This document shows positions 15,112 through 22,831 of a stretch of 31,512 nucleotides of DNA, piece after piece. The stretch is taken from IMG/VR virus record IMGVR_UViG_3300048837_001109, positions 1 to 31,512 of that record, one strand, 5' to 3'. The first letter of the stretch is position 1; each line of letters opens with the position of its first letter. The position numbers and the translations under genes were made by a program. The DNA is from a virus. The notes below the pieces were generated by a model that worked only from the letters and a program-made list of their open reading frames with translations, had not been told where the DNA came from and did not search any database.

Positions 15112-16628
15112 TCGTCTTCCTCCTGGCCGTCGGAGTCGTCGTCCGTCTCTTCGCCTTCATCAACGCCGGCCGGCACCGGGCGGCCGGTGTCGTCGTGCTG
15201 CGTCGGGACCGGGATCCCAAGCTCCCGCATCCGCGCCAGCTCGCGGGCACGCTGCTGCAGCGACTCCTCCCAATCGAGGCCCTCGCGGGCGTACTCGATC
15301 GCGAGCGTGGTGGTGTTGGACGCCAGGCGGGTCGCCTGGGCGCTCGCCTCTTTCTGCGGGTCGACGTGCCCGACCCCGTCCCAGAACCACTGGTGAGCGG
15401 GCAGGATTTCAAAGCTCTTCCGCAGGGACTGCGGGAGGTAGCCCTCGATCAGCGCCGCCTCATTGAGCCATTCAGCGAGCAGGGCATCGAGAACGACCAG
15501 CTCGCAGTCATCCTGCTCAACCCAGAGCGACGCCTCATAGACCTGGTAGTCGAGGCGGCCGCTGGCGTAGTTGTACTTGCTCGAGTCCCCCGCGGCCTTG
15601 TTGTACGGCATGTTGAAGCAGCGGCCGATCTCCGCGATCAGCGTCGCCTTCGCGCCGGGATAGGTCGTGGTGGGCTGCTCGGACTTGAACCCCGACAGCT
15701 CCCACCCCTCGGGGAGGATGGTGGTCTCGTTGGGGGCGATGTCGATGACGTCAAACGGCACCGCCTGCTCGTTCTCGTTCACCGCGGAGGACTGCGTCTT
15801 CAGAACGCGGGCGGTGTTCGCCGCCGCCTCCGCGGCCGCGACGGTCGCGAGCGTGTACCGCCGCAGCATCGCAAACAGCGGGAGCGCGGGAGTGATCTCT
15901 GGCACGCCGCGGTTCTGGCCCTCGCGGTCCCGGCGGAACCAGTGAATCACCTTCTCGGCCGGCACGCGCTCGAAGTCGTCGGGCAGATAGTGTGCGACGT
16001 CCGAGCCGGGGTGCTGCTTCAGGATGTGGTAGACGCTCGGGTTGCCGAACTCGTCGAACTCGATGCCGTCGACCACGTTGGGGTTGTGGAGCACGCCCGA
16101 GGAGCTCTCCAGGCTGGTGACCTGGTCGGCCTCCACGCCCCGCAGATCGAGCTTCACCGGGTGGCGGAGCCGCTCGTTGGAGCTCATCACCGCGAAGGCC
16201 TCGCCCGCCTCAGCCTTGGCGATCCGCATCAGCCGGAGCTTGGAGGCCAGCCGGGTCGCCTTCGCCCAGAGGGCGAACTCCCGCTGCACGAACTTGCGGT
16301 CCTGCGTGCTGAGTCCCGAGTCGTCGCGGATGTGCAGCCGCGGCCCGGTCCCGATGGTGTCGTTGGCGAGCGTGAGCAGGATCCCGCGGGCGTAGCAGTT
16401 GTTCGCCGCCTCATACCTCGCCCGCTCACGCAGGCGCTTGCGCACCCAGGGATTCGCGGCCGCGTTCGCCGAGAGGGCGTCGGCGGCGGCCCAGTGCAGC
16501 GAGTTCGCGTCCGAGTCCTGGGCGGCATCGAACGAAGCCCGGAGGGACCGCGGCTTGCCGGCCGTCAGGACGCGCGGCGAGGCGGCCTCGCGGCCGCGCT
16601 TGGCGGATTGTGCTGCTCGCTTTGCCAT
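15108..16628 (-). CDS. Portal protein (lambda gpB type)
   Basis: 506 residues from ATG 16628. The sequence has the standard lambda-type portal marks: RKRLRERARYEAANNCYARG near the start, DTIGTGPRLHI, the YHILKQHPG segment, VIHWFRRDREGQNRGVPEIT, and later ATLIAEIGRCFNMPYNKAAG followed by YNYASGRLDYQVYE. The C-terminus is strongly acidic (EETDDDSDGQEEDE). The portal is the 12-fold ring through which terminase pumps DNA. Its stop overlaps the protease-capsid start. The preceding gene is a small protein typical of this position. Terminase itself is ~15 kb away at the left edge. Confidence 0.93.
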   Translation of the reverse strand: MAKRAAQSAKRGREAASPRVLTAGKPRSLRASFDAAQDSDANSLHWAAADALSANAAANPWVRKRLRERARYEAANNCYARGILLTLANDTIGTGPRLHIRDDSGLSTQDRKFVQREFALWAKATRLASKLRLMRIAKAEAGEAFAVMSSNERLRHPVKLDLRGVEADQVTSLESSSGVLHNPNVVDGIEFDEFGNPSVYHILKQHPGSDVAHYLPDDFERVPAEKVIHWFRRDREGQNRGVPEITPALPLFAMLRRYTLATVAAAEAAANTARVLKTQSSAVNENEQAVPFDVIDIAPNETTILPEGWELSGFKSEQPTTTYPGAKATLIAEIGRCFNMPYNKAAGDSSKYNYASGRLDYQVYEASLWVEQDDCELVVLDALLAEWLNEAALIEGYLPQSLRKSFEILPAHQWFWDGVGHVDPQKEASAQATRLASNTTTLAIEYAREGLDWEESLQQRARELARMRELGIPVPTQHDDTGRPVPAGVDEGEETDDDSDGQEEDE

Positions 16629-16629
16629 G

Positions 16630-16842
16630 TCAGTAAGCCGACGGGGGCGGGGGACGGTGGACCAAGCGCCGAAGCGGGCTTCCGCCGCTCAGCGCGTCGT
16701 TCTCGGAGAGGTGCTTGTCCGCGGCGATCTGATCAGCCGGCGAGTGCTGCTCCGTGGAGGCCCCGGCCTCGCTCTCGGAGTGCTTGCGCGGTCCGACGGC
16801 GTTCTCCCGGATCGCGTCGCGGATCGTCTCGTCAGTGGCCAT
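16630..16842 (-). CDS. Small pre-portal protein (gpW position)
   Basis: 70 residues from ATG 16842. It has the recurring pattern of short proteins next to phage portals: IRDAIRENAVGPRKH, then an acidic/polar stretch EQHSPADQIAADKHL, then PLRRLVHRPPPP. Its place before the portal matches the lambda gpW site, but the sequence is not clearly gpW and the role is unknown. There is no ribosome-binding site, and a 164-bp non-coding region with three iterons lies upstream. It appears to be the first gene of the head operon. Confidence 0.65.
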   Translation of the reverse strand: MATDETIRDAIRENAVGPRKHSESEAGASTEQHSPADQIAADKHLSENDALSGGSPLRRLVHRPPPPSAY

Positions 16843-17006
16843 GCGGCAAAGAGAGGGCGCGGAGCGTCACGATGCGCGTCGATGGGGCTCGCGCGACCGC
16901 ACGGAGTTCCACCGGTGGACTTGTGGCGCAATCTGAGGGGTTCGGCGGCGTACCTGAGGGGTGCGGCCGCTTATCTGAGGGGTTGACCCCGGAGACAGCA
17001 GGTCCG
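16843..17006 (-). promoter_or_regulatory. Control region of the head operon
   Basis: 164 bp without a gene between the zinc-ribbon gene and the pre-portal gene. It contains the 21-bp iterons described separately. No convincing -35/-10 pair is visible on the minus strand, which would fit a promoter that needs an activator. The start at 16842 lacks a ribosome-binding site. Confidence 0.5.
16933..16983. repeat. Three direct repeats with a 21-bp period
   Basis: CTGAGGGGT occurs at 16933-16941, 16954-16962 and 16975-16983, exactly 21 bp apart. The spacer halves are also related (TCGGCGGCGTAC and GCGGCCGCTTAT). On the minus strand the core reads ACCCCTCAG. A 21-bp period places each copy on the same face of the helix, as in arrays bound by a regulator, an origin protein or a packaging protein. 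Confidence 0.7.
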
Positions 17007-17339
17007 CTAGACCGACCGCTCCCGGGTGCTCATCATCCGCCCGCAGTTGCGGCACTCACGGCGGCGGAAGACCGAGCCGTCGCGATGGGGCCGCGTGTAG
17101 TACACGTGGAAGTGTCCGCAGCCGCAGTTGCGGCACCGAAGCCCCCTGGGCTCCGAGGCCGGGGTGGGATCGGGCTCGGCCTCCACGTCGAGCTTGGGAG
17201 GCTGGGCGGGCGACGGGGTCGGGGGGGTGCCGGAGGGCGCGAGCGAGAACCCCGAGGCCTCCTCGGGCGGCCGCACGATCCGCAGGGAATCTGTCGGCCG
17301 CTCTCCCGCCGGCTGCATGCGCGTGGTCGCCTCCATCAT
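17007..17339 (-). CDS. Zinc-ribbon protein, possible regulator
   Basis: 110 residues from ATG 17339. ATG 17336 is equally possible, since GAGG lies just upstream. Residues 1-65 are low-complexity and rich in Pro, Glu, Ala and Thr. Residues ~68-110 form a compact zinc ribbon: CRNCGCGHFHVYYTRPHRDG, then RRRECRNCGRMMSTRE. Two CxxC pairs separated by ~24 residues and the ending RRR.C..CG....T.E are the pattern of NrdR-like and phage transcription-factor zinc ribbons. It immediately precedes the iteron region of the head operon, which makes it a candidate to act there. That is inference only. Confidence 0.65.
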   Translation of the reverse strand: MMEATTRMQPAGERPTDSLRIVRPPEEASGFSLAPSGTPPTPSPAQPPKLDVEAEPDPTPASEPRGLRCRNCGCGHFHVYYTRPHRDGSVFRRRECRNCGRMMSTRERSV

Positions 17340-17344
17340 CGGCC

Positions 17345-18622
17345 TCAAAGAACAATGCGGCGGCGGCCGCGAAGATCTCGGCGCGAGCCGGAGCCCGCGC
17401 CCCCTCCGCCCGGGGTCACCGGCACCTTCCACACCACGGTGTAGTAGGGCCGGCGGTCGGCCTCGCTGTTGTTGCGGCTGGCGTATTGGCCGGTGGTTGC
17501 ACCTCCGGTCCGCCAGTGCTTGAGCGAGAGCGTCGTGCCCAGCGCGGCCTGGAACGTCGCCGCCATCTCGGCGTTGCTGACCGTGAACGCCCCGGTGGAG
17601 CTGGGGTTGGGCCAGGAGAATCCGTTGCCCGGTTCATCGGCCGCGATGTCGCTCCCGACGCCCTGTGCACCAGCGGTGTTCCACGGCAGCACCCCGACCA
17701 TGGCCTCCTCGCCATCAAACTCCATCGTCCGGTGGTTGTGGCTGCACCCGTAAATGCCAAAGACCTCGTCGAGCTCCTCACAGTCAAACTCGGTGAGGAC
17801 CTTCCGCACCAGGTGCGTCTGACCCGTCGTCCCCACCGAGGTGCAGTACTTATGCATCGTGACGGACACGACCTCCGCCCCCTCGGGGATCTGGCGATCC
17901 CCGAAGATCGGGTCCGTGAGGTCGATCCGCTCAAGCGCGGCCCGCACCTGGCCGGAGCTGCCGTTGATGATGACCGTCTGCCCGCCGCCATTGACTGCGT
18001 TGGCCGACGATGCGTTGATGGTGCAATCCTCGGTGACCATGAACCGGCTGGAGTACTCCGTGCCGGGGGTCGGGCTGTCGGGCTCCTCCACCCAGTCAAA
18101 GTCGAGCTCCCACGATGCAGGGTCGATCACCTTGAAGCCGACCTCGCCGGTGCTGTCATCTTCAAGCTGCAGCAGCAACGCGGATGGACCGTTGCGGATC
18201 ATGTACTGCACGATCGCATTGAGCCCCGCGCCGCTCAGCTCGTACACGGCCGCGCCCGCCAGGTCGCCTCCACTGAACATCGGCGGCTCAGAGAGCCCGG
18301 TCCCCGAGCCGGTGCTCCACGATGCGGCCTCGACGGCCGAGATGCCCGTGATGCTCGAGCGCCGGACCTCCACCCCCCGCGTGCCCGGAGACGGCGAGTC
18401 CGCAGTGATCTCAAACCGCAGCTTGGCGTTCGCGACGAGCACCCGCGAGAGATTGTCGGCATCAACCGCCGCCTGCACATCCCAGAACACCAGCGGCCGC
18501 CGGCGGAACGTCCCCTCGCTTGCGCGGAGTTCGGTCACGTCGAGCTGCGGGATGTCGAAGAGCTCGTACAGGCCATTGAATGTGGCCGGCGCGAGAGCCG
18601 TCACGGTTCCGCTCGTTGCCAT
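17345..18622 (-). CDS. Beta-rich putative virion surface protein
   Basis: 425 residues from ATG 18622 with GGAGG upstream. The protein is built of beta-rich modules. The first ~190 residues (LDVTELRASEGTFRRRPLVF, LVANAKLRFEIT, FKVIDPASWELDFDW) and the second ~190 residues (VTMHKYCTSVG, HLVRKVLTEFD, VGVLPWNTAGAQG, TLSLKHWRTGG) have the look of two jelly-roll or stalk domains similar in style to DNRLRE domains. The end is very basic (GSGSRRDLRGRRRIVL). It lies after the SGNH hydrolase with a 10-bp gap. A fibre, spike or adhesin role is inferred from composition and neighbours. Confidence 0.6.
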   Translation of the reverse strand: MATSGTVTALAPATFNGLYELFDIPQLDVTELRASEGTFRRRPLVFWDVQAAVDADNLSRVLVANAKLRFEITADSPSPGTRGVEVRRSSITGISAVEAASWSTGSGTGLSEPPMFSGGDLAGAAVYELSGAGLNAIVQYMIRNGPSALLLQLEDDSTGEVGFKVIDPASWELDFDWVEEPDSPTPGTEYSSRFMVTEDCTINASSANAVNGGGQTVIINGSSGQVRAALERIDLTDPIFGDRQIPEGAEVVSVTMHKYCTSVGTTGQTHLVRKVLTEFDCEELDEVFGIYGCSHNHRTMEFDGEEAMVGVLPWNTAGAQGVGSDIAADEPGNGFSWPNPSSTGAFTVSNAEMAATFQAALGTTLSLKHWRTGGATTGQYASRNNSEADRRPYYTVVWKVPVTPGGGGAGSGSRRDLRGRRRIVL

Positions 18623-18632
18623 GGTGCCTCCG

Positions 18633-20057
18633 TTAGCCCGACTCCAGGATCGCAGAGACCACCACGCGGCCCCATGCCTGATACCCCGCCTCGCTCAAGT
18701 GGGCCTCATCGAGGTCCGGCGCGACGGGGTTGTTGTAATACGCCTCCTGAGTCTCGGTGAAGAAGGGCGAGCCCGCGTCGCGCGTCGCAACAGTGAAGGT
18801 GTCGCGGAACTGCTCGGCGGTCTTGAGTGCATACCCATTCACGCCGGCGACGTTCGCGGCGTAATCCGCATCGGCGCACAGCGACTCCATCGCGGCCACC
18901 ATGGTGGAGCCGACGAAGCCCGCCTGCGGAGAGACCGCCTGGGGGTGATAGCCGCCGATCAGGAAGTACAGATCCGACTCGGCATACCCGCACACCGCGA
19001 CCCAGATGTCCCTCAGCCGGTTGATGATCGACGCGGTGTTGATCACGAACCCGCCCTCGGTGTTGCTGGGCACGCCGACTTCGTTCCCGTTGCCGAAGCC
19101 GTCGCCGCGGCCGTACAGGATCGCATCGGCGGTGTCCTGGGCGTCGTTGCCGCCCATGAGGATCTGCACCAGCAGGACCGGCGCGAGCGCGTCGCCGTTG
19201 GCCTTCACCTGCCGCGAGGCCATGAAGCGGAAGTACTCGGCGAGCGCCGCATCGGTGCAGTTGTTCGCCAGCATGTCCGCGATGGTGCGCGCCGACTGCT
19301 CGCCCGCGTACGCGAAGGTGCTCACGCGGCATCCGCGGTAGGCGTCGGAATCCTCGACCGACTGGTAGAGGATCCCCACCGAGCCGCTGATGTTTCCGCC
19401 GCTGTAGCGTTGCAGTCGGAAGTACAGGCCCGTCCCATCCGTCGGGGCCATCGCGGCGAACAGCTTGGAGACGGTGTGGAAGCCCTCAGTTCCCGGGAGC
19501 GCCAGTGTCGAGGCCGATCCGGGATGCACGGTTGCCCCGGCGATGCCGCCACCCAGATCCGTGTACGCGGCCGGGTTGAGCGCTGTCGCCGCGCCGCTCG
19601 CCGGGATGTAGACCCGAGCGGAGTACCGCAGCTCGCGGGCGATGTTGAGCGGATGCTGGGAGCGGATGCTGTATCCCGAGAGCGCGTTCTCGGTGCTCGA
19701 CCAGTTGGTGATGTAGTCTCCAAAGCAGGGGAAGTACGCAGGCGACTGCGGCAGCAGCGCAGCCTGGAACGCCGAGGGGGCAGACGAGAAGTCTCCGCCC
19801 ACAGAGAGCCCCACCGCCCCGCCCGCGCTGACATCGCCCGACACCGCTCCCCATCCGCCGGTTGTGCCGGCGAAGGGCATGATCGCCGCGCCCCAGCAGC
19901 CCAGCGCTGCCGACCATGCGTAGGTCATCCCCTGCGCGTGGCCGGTGACCTGGTTGCGCTTCATGTTCGAATCTCCGATGATGGCGATATCAACGCGCCG
20001 ACGCTGCGCAGCGCGGCGAAACCCCCCGAATGCCGTGCTGTTGATGATGGCCGTCAC
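18633..20057 (-). CDS. SGNH/GDSL-type hydrolase (putative virion or secreted esterase)
   Basis: 474 residues from GTG 20057, chosen because GAGGAG lies 6 nt upstream and the frame before it is shadow. Catalytic blocks are visible in order: block I IAIIGDSN with Ser30, block III MGGNDAQD (Gly-Asn-Asp at ~302-305), and block V LDEAHLSEAGY with Asp450 and His453. The insert between blocks I and III is unusually long (~270 residues, partly beta). SGNH enzymes remove acetyl or acyl groups from sugars. In a phage tail-adjacent gene this suggests modification of capsule, exopolysaccharide or cell wall during entry. There is no signal peptide. The neighbours are a virion-like protein and a secreted protein. 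Confidence 0.8.
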   Translation of the reverse strand: MTAIINSTAFGGFRRAAQRRRVDIAIIGDSNMKRNQVTGHAQGMTYAWSAALGCWGAAIMPFAGTTGGWGAVSGDVSAGGAVGLSVGGDFSSAPSAFQAALLPQSPAYFPCFGDYITNWSSTENALSGYSIRSQHPLNIARELRYSARVYIPASGAATALNPAAYTDLGGGIAGATVHPGSASTLALPGTEGFHTVSKLFAAMAPTDGTGLYFRLQRYSGGNISGSVGILYQSVEDSDAYRGCRVSTFAYAGEQSARTIADMLANNCTDAALAEYFRFMASRQVKANGDALAPVLLVQILMGGNDAQDTADAILYGRGDGFGNGNEVGVPSNTEGGFVINTASIINRLRDIWVAVCGYAESDLYFLIGGYHPQAVSPQAGFVGSTMVAAMESLCADADYAANVAGVNGYALKTAEQFRDTFTVATRDAGSPFFTETQEAYYNNPVAPDLDEAHLSEAGYQAWGRVVVSAILESG

Positions 20058-20067
20058 GTCGAGCTCC

Positions 20068-20973
20068 TCAGTTCCAAAGCAGCACCCACCGCGCGCCGCG
20101 CTTCCGCGCCGCGTCGATGAGTGAGGGGTCGTTCTTCTCGTGATGCGTGTACGCCCACCCGCCGGCCCCCCCCCACTCCGCCGCAGCCTGATCCATCGCC
20201 GCGAGCACCTGGACCGGCGTGTAGATGAAGTCGTCGTGCACATACCCCGCGAGCACGGGGTAGCTCAGGTGCTTGTTCGTCGTCTGCGCCGCGAGGCCGA
20301 TCGTCTTGTCAACGCCCGTCGCGTGGTTGATGACCGGCCCGTCAAAGCCCGCTTCCCTCAACGCCCAGACGGTCCATTCGATCGCGTGCTCGGCCCACGG
20401 CCGCACCGTCGCCTTGCCGCTGTAGGTCTCGTACGACCACCGCTCATGGTCGATCAGCCAGGTGATCTGGTCGATCTCCCCCGCCGTCATCCCCAGCGTG
20501 CCGCGCAGGTCGCGGTAGGCGAGCCGCAGAATGTCCCGCATCTTGTTGGCCCACTCCGGGCCGAACGGTTCGGGCTGGCCTTCAACGCCCGGGAAGTCAA
20601 TGAACGGGTTGACGAGCTGGATCACCCCGCCATCGCCGATCGCCCGCACCCGGCGGATCACGTTGCGCGGGTCGGAGTACCGCACCTGCTGCTTGTCGCC
20701 GTCGTCGTCTACCAGCCACTCGTGGTGGAAGTTCGCCCACTTCGCGCCGTCAAGCTCGGGGCCTTTGCCCCACGAGTTGTTGTTGATGCGGAGCTTGGGG
20801 ATGCTCAGTACATCGCCCTTGTTCGGTGGGTGCCAGCGCACCACCTTCGTCTCGGCAGCCACGGGCATCGTGGTGGGGGGGAGTCCTCCCGCGGGTGCTG
20901 CATCGGGCACCGCCACGAGCGTGATCGCCAGCAGCGACATGAGAAGCGTAACGATGGGTGTCAGGAATCGCAT
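20068..20973 (-). CDS. Secreted protein of unknown fold
   Basis: 301 residues. ATG 20973 is chosen over an upstream start because it gives a clean signal peptide (RFLTPIVTLLMSLLAITLVA, cleavage near PDAAPA). The mature part is alpha/beta: PKLRINNNSWGKG, the segment GGVIQLVNPFIDFPG, LAYRDLRGTLGMTAGEID, GYVHDDFIYTPVQVLAAMDQ, ending HHEKNDPSLIDAARKRGARW. The repeated pattern of strands and helices would suit a TIM-barrel hydrolase, but I see no catalytic motif I can name. The start lacks a clear ribosome-binding site and lies after a 75-bp gap with a direct repeat. It could be an endolysin-like or polysaccharide-active enzyme. Confidence 0.6.
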   Translation of the reverse strand: MRFLTPIVTLLMSLLAITLVAVPDAAPAGGLPPTTMPVAAETKVVRWHPPNKGDVLSIPKLRINNNSWGKGPELDGAKWANFHHEWLVDDDGDKQQVRYSDPRNVIRRVRAIGDGGVIQLVNPFIDFPGVEGQPEPFGPEWANKMRDILRLAYRDLRGTLGMTAGEIDQITWLIDHERWSYETYSGKATVRPWAEHAIEWTVWALREAGFDGPVINHATGVDKTIGLAAQTTNKHLSYPVLAGYVHDDFIYTPVQVLAAMDQAAAEWGGAGGWAYTHHEKNDPSLIDAARKRGARWVLLWN

Positions 20974-21011
20974 GGTCAATTGGTTCTCACGCAAGCAGCC
21001 AAGGCCGTACA

Positions 21012-21047
21012 CAGAGGTCACAGAGACGGAGCGCAGAGGTCACAGAG
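21012..21047. repeat. Direct repeat in the gap before the secreted protein gene
   Basis: CAGAGGTCACAGAG occurs twice, at 21012-21025 and 21034-21047, with a 22-bp period. It lies in the short gap between the stop at 21048 and the start at 20973. Similar CACAGAG-type tracts are frequent in intergenic DNA of planctomycetes, so it may be host-derived or a regulator site. Confidence 0.6.
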
Positions 21048-21413
21048 TTACACCCGTGGCTCCCACCACGCGATGTGCGGAGCCTTGTTCCCCTCGCGGT
21101 GCAGGTATGTCACTCTTTTGCTCTGCTTCGTCGCATATTCGATTTCGCGAGCAGTGCTCTCGCCGATGTAGCCGTTCTCGTTCACAACAAAGAGTTCATC
21201 AGCGATGTCGATCTTCCGAAGGTGCAACTGATCCATAGCCTCAGCAACGCCCTCGTACTCTGCCAGATGATGCTCTCTGTCGCTGTAGCACTTCGGGAGC
21301 AGGTGGCATCCGAGCGCGATAGCCCCAGCCTTCTCGATGATCCACATCGCCACGGCCATCGTCTCGATAAAGCGAGTTGAACCCGACACTGCAACGATCG
21401 TTGGTCGCTTCAT
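21048..21413 (-). CDS. Nucleoside 2-deoxyribosyltransferase-like protein
   Basis: 121 residues from ATG 21413, supported by GGAGG at correct spacing and the upstream stop 2 bases away. The N-terminal IVAVSGSTRF is the nucleotide-binding 'CGSTRF'-like turn. The middle has LHLRKIDIADELFVVNENGY and the C-terminal part IGESTAREIEYATKQSKRVTYL. This order and these residues match the nucleoside 2-deoxyribosyltransferase-like family widely found in phages, which cleaves or transfers deoxyribose or acts in nucleotide salvage and signalling. It may shape the nucleotide pool in infected cells. It lies among secreted and lysis genes, not replication genes, so it may be an accessory cargo gene. Confidence 0.75.
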   Translation of the reverse strand: MKRPTIVAVSGSTRFIETMAVAMWIIEKAGAIALGCHLLPKCYSDREHHLAEYEGVAEAMDQLHLRKIDIADELFVVNENGYIGESTAREIEYATKQSKRVTYLHREGNKAPHIAWWEPRV

Positions 21414-21415
21414 AC

Positions 21416-22345
21416 TCACCTCCCTCCAAACCACTCACTCAGGAACGCGAAGATGTCCATGGATTGACAGCCGGCAACGCCATCGCAGGCTCCAGCACGA
21501 TCGGACCCGATGAACCAATCCGTGATGAACGCAAAGATGTCGTTGACGTTCGTCACCGCGTCCCGGTTGTAGTTGCCAACGTTCGGGTTCCTCGATACCT
21601 CCACCCGCATCGTCACCCACCCGCCGAACCAGCCGTGTCCGTCCTCGATCAGCGGCTCAACGTCGGTGAAGTAGTCGATCCGAAGGGTGAGGATCGCGTC
21701 CATCGGGTGGAAGCCATGCTGGCCCTCAAACACCCACGGCTCGTAACAGCCGGGTCCGCAGTCGGACAAGGGACCCCACCAGTTCGCCGCGTTCCAGTCC
21801 ATCGTGACGTTGATGGTCGCGCCCGCTTGAAACTCGTCCCATGTCGGCGTGTTGGGGAGGCGATCAGGCCAGTCGTAGGTGTACCCGTCGCATGTGCCCC
21901 ACTGCCCCACCTTGATGCCGAAGGTGTCAATGCTCGGGTTCCATGCCCGGCGGCATCCCGACACCTCCACCATGCGGAGCGTGCGGTCTTCTGCCCAGAG
22001 CATCGTGCACCACGGCTCCCACAGATCGCCCACACCCTGCCCCCACGAGAACAGGTAGTCAGAGCATGGGCTGTTGCTCCACGTCTGGAACTGCGCCACC
22101 TGATCGTTCACCGGGCAACCCTCGGGCCAGTGGTCATAAGCCCACGAGTCGGGCCGGTCATAGACGCGGAACGGCCTTCCCACCTGCTCGCGGACGCACG
22201 ATGGGTCGCTCGTGTTGTTGCGGGACATTGCCGTCGTCATCGCCGAGACGGTGATGGTGTCGCCCTGCGCAAACACCGGCGCGGCCACGCTGACGCCGAC
22301 GATGAGCGAGAGGATCGAGTAGATGTACGGGCGGATCTGCGTCAT
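21416..22345 (-). CDS. Secreted protein with C-terminal dockerin-like EF-hand repeats
   Basis: 309 residues from ATG 22345, overlapping the upstream stop as ATGA with AGGAG in front. A signal peptide (YIYSILSLIVGVSVAAPVFA) is followed by a Cys- and Trp-rich beta domain of ~220 residues (PEGCPVND; CTMLWAEDRTLRMVEVSGC; WGTCDGYTYDW; FEGQHGFHPMDA). The last ~50 residues hold two dockerin-type repeats: NYNRDAVTNVNDIFAFITDW and GVAGCQSMDIFAFLSEWFGG, with the calcium-loop residues N-N-D-N-D in the first. Such dockerin ends are a hallmark of secreted Phycisphaerales proteins. It sits in the lysis region of a phage and is a strong sign of gene transfer from the host. Confidence 0.8.
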   Translation of the reverse strand: MTQIRPYIYSILSLIVGVSVAAPVFAQGDTITVSAMTTAMSRNNTSDPSCVREQVGRPFRVYDRPDSWAYDHWPEGCPVNDQVAQFQTWSNSPCSDYLFSWGQGVGDLWEPWCTMLWAEDRTLRMVEVSGCRRAWNPSIDTFGIKVGQWGTCDGYTYDWPDRLPNTPTWDEFQAGATINVTMDWNAANWWGPLSDCGPGCYEPWVFEGQHGFHPMDAILTLRIDYFTDVEPLIEDGHGWFGGWVTMRVEVSRNPNVGNYNRDAVTNVNDIFAFITDWFIGSDRAGACDGVAGCQSMDIFAFLSEWFGGR

Positions 22346-22485
22346 GGACGGACTCCTGTGTTGATGACGATGTGCCCACCCTCAAACGCCCTCACGACCG
22401 CAATCCCGCCCAGACCCACCAGCACCGCCGCGATCGCCAGGCGGAGCAGGATCAGCGTGAGCATCCGGGCCCGGCGGGCGTTCAT
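22342..22485 (-). CDS. Small single-span membrane protein (lysis region)
   Basis: 47 residues from ATG 22485, overlapping the upstream stop by one base and with GGAGAG in front. A basic N-terminus (NARRAR) precedes one strong membrane helix (MLTLILLRLAIAAVLVGLGG), then a short tail (VVRAFEGGHIVINTGVRP). Size, topology and position directly after a holin-like gene suit a second holin, an antiholin or a lysis accessory protein. No family is recognised. Confidence 0.65.
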   Translation of the reverse strand: MNARRARMLTLILLRLAIAAVLVGLGGIAVVRAFEGGHIVINTGVRP

Positions 22486-22793
22486 CACTCTCTCCGTTGC
22501 TCGATCGTGCTCTTGGCGATGTCGACGATCTCGCGGGCCATCTGCACCGTCGCCTTCGCGGCCTCGCTGCCGGCCGCGTGAGACGCCGCTGCACGCTCCG
22601 CAGAGGAAGACGATGCCCGGTTGTTCTCGCTCATCGCGACGTGGGACTGCACTACGTCCTTCAGGATGTACTTCCATGCGAAGTACATGGCGATAAGCCA
22701 TCCGCCCGGCTTGCCGACAAAGCCCAACAGCTCGATCACAACCGCCATCTCGGACGGTCCCTTCGCCACGGTGGCAAGTAGCAGAGTGATCAT
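22485..22793 (-). CDS. Holin-like membrane protein
   Basis: 102 residues from ATG 22793 with AGGAGG 8 nt upstream. One or two membrane helices occupy residues 1-46 (ITLLLATVAKGPSEMAVVIE; GGWLIAMYFAWKYILKDVV). The rest is a charged helical tail (SENNRASSSSAERAAASHAA; ATVQMAREIVDIAKS) likely to form a coiled coil in the cytoplasm. Small size, few helices and a charged tail, in a cluster of small membrane and lipoprotein genes, are typical of holins, which permeabilise the inner membrane at lysis. No named holin family is evident. Confidence 0.55.
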   Translation of the reverse strand: MITLLLATVAKGPSEMAVVIELLGFVGKPGGWLIAMYFAWKYILKDVVQSHVAMSENNRASSSSAERAAASHAAGSEAAKATVQMAREIVDIAKSTIEQRRE

Positions 22794-22831
22794 CTCGAAC
22801 GCCTCCTGCGTGGTCTGGGTGCTTGGAAAGT

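Noticed and set aside
12688-15396. 902-codon open frame on the plus strand
   Set aside because: It runs opposite the protease-capsid gene. Its product is a His/Arg/Gly-rich shadow without domains, and the minus strand carries recognisable motifs.
16933-16983. CRISPR array
   Set aside because: The repeats are too short (9-bp core, 21-bp period) and only three. They fit iterons.
15087-20120. Long plus-strand frames of 785 and 759 codons
   Set aside because: They lie opposite the portal, virion and SGNH genes. Composition is typical of GC-rich antisense, and no family is seen.
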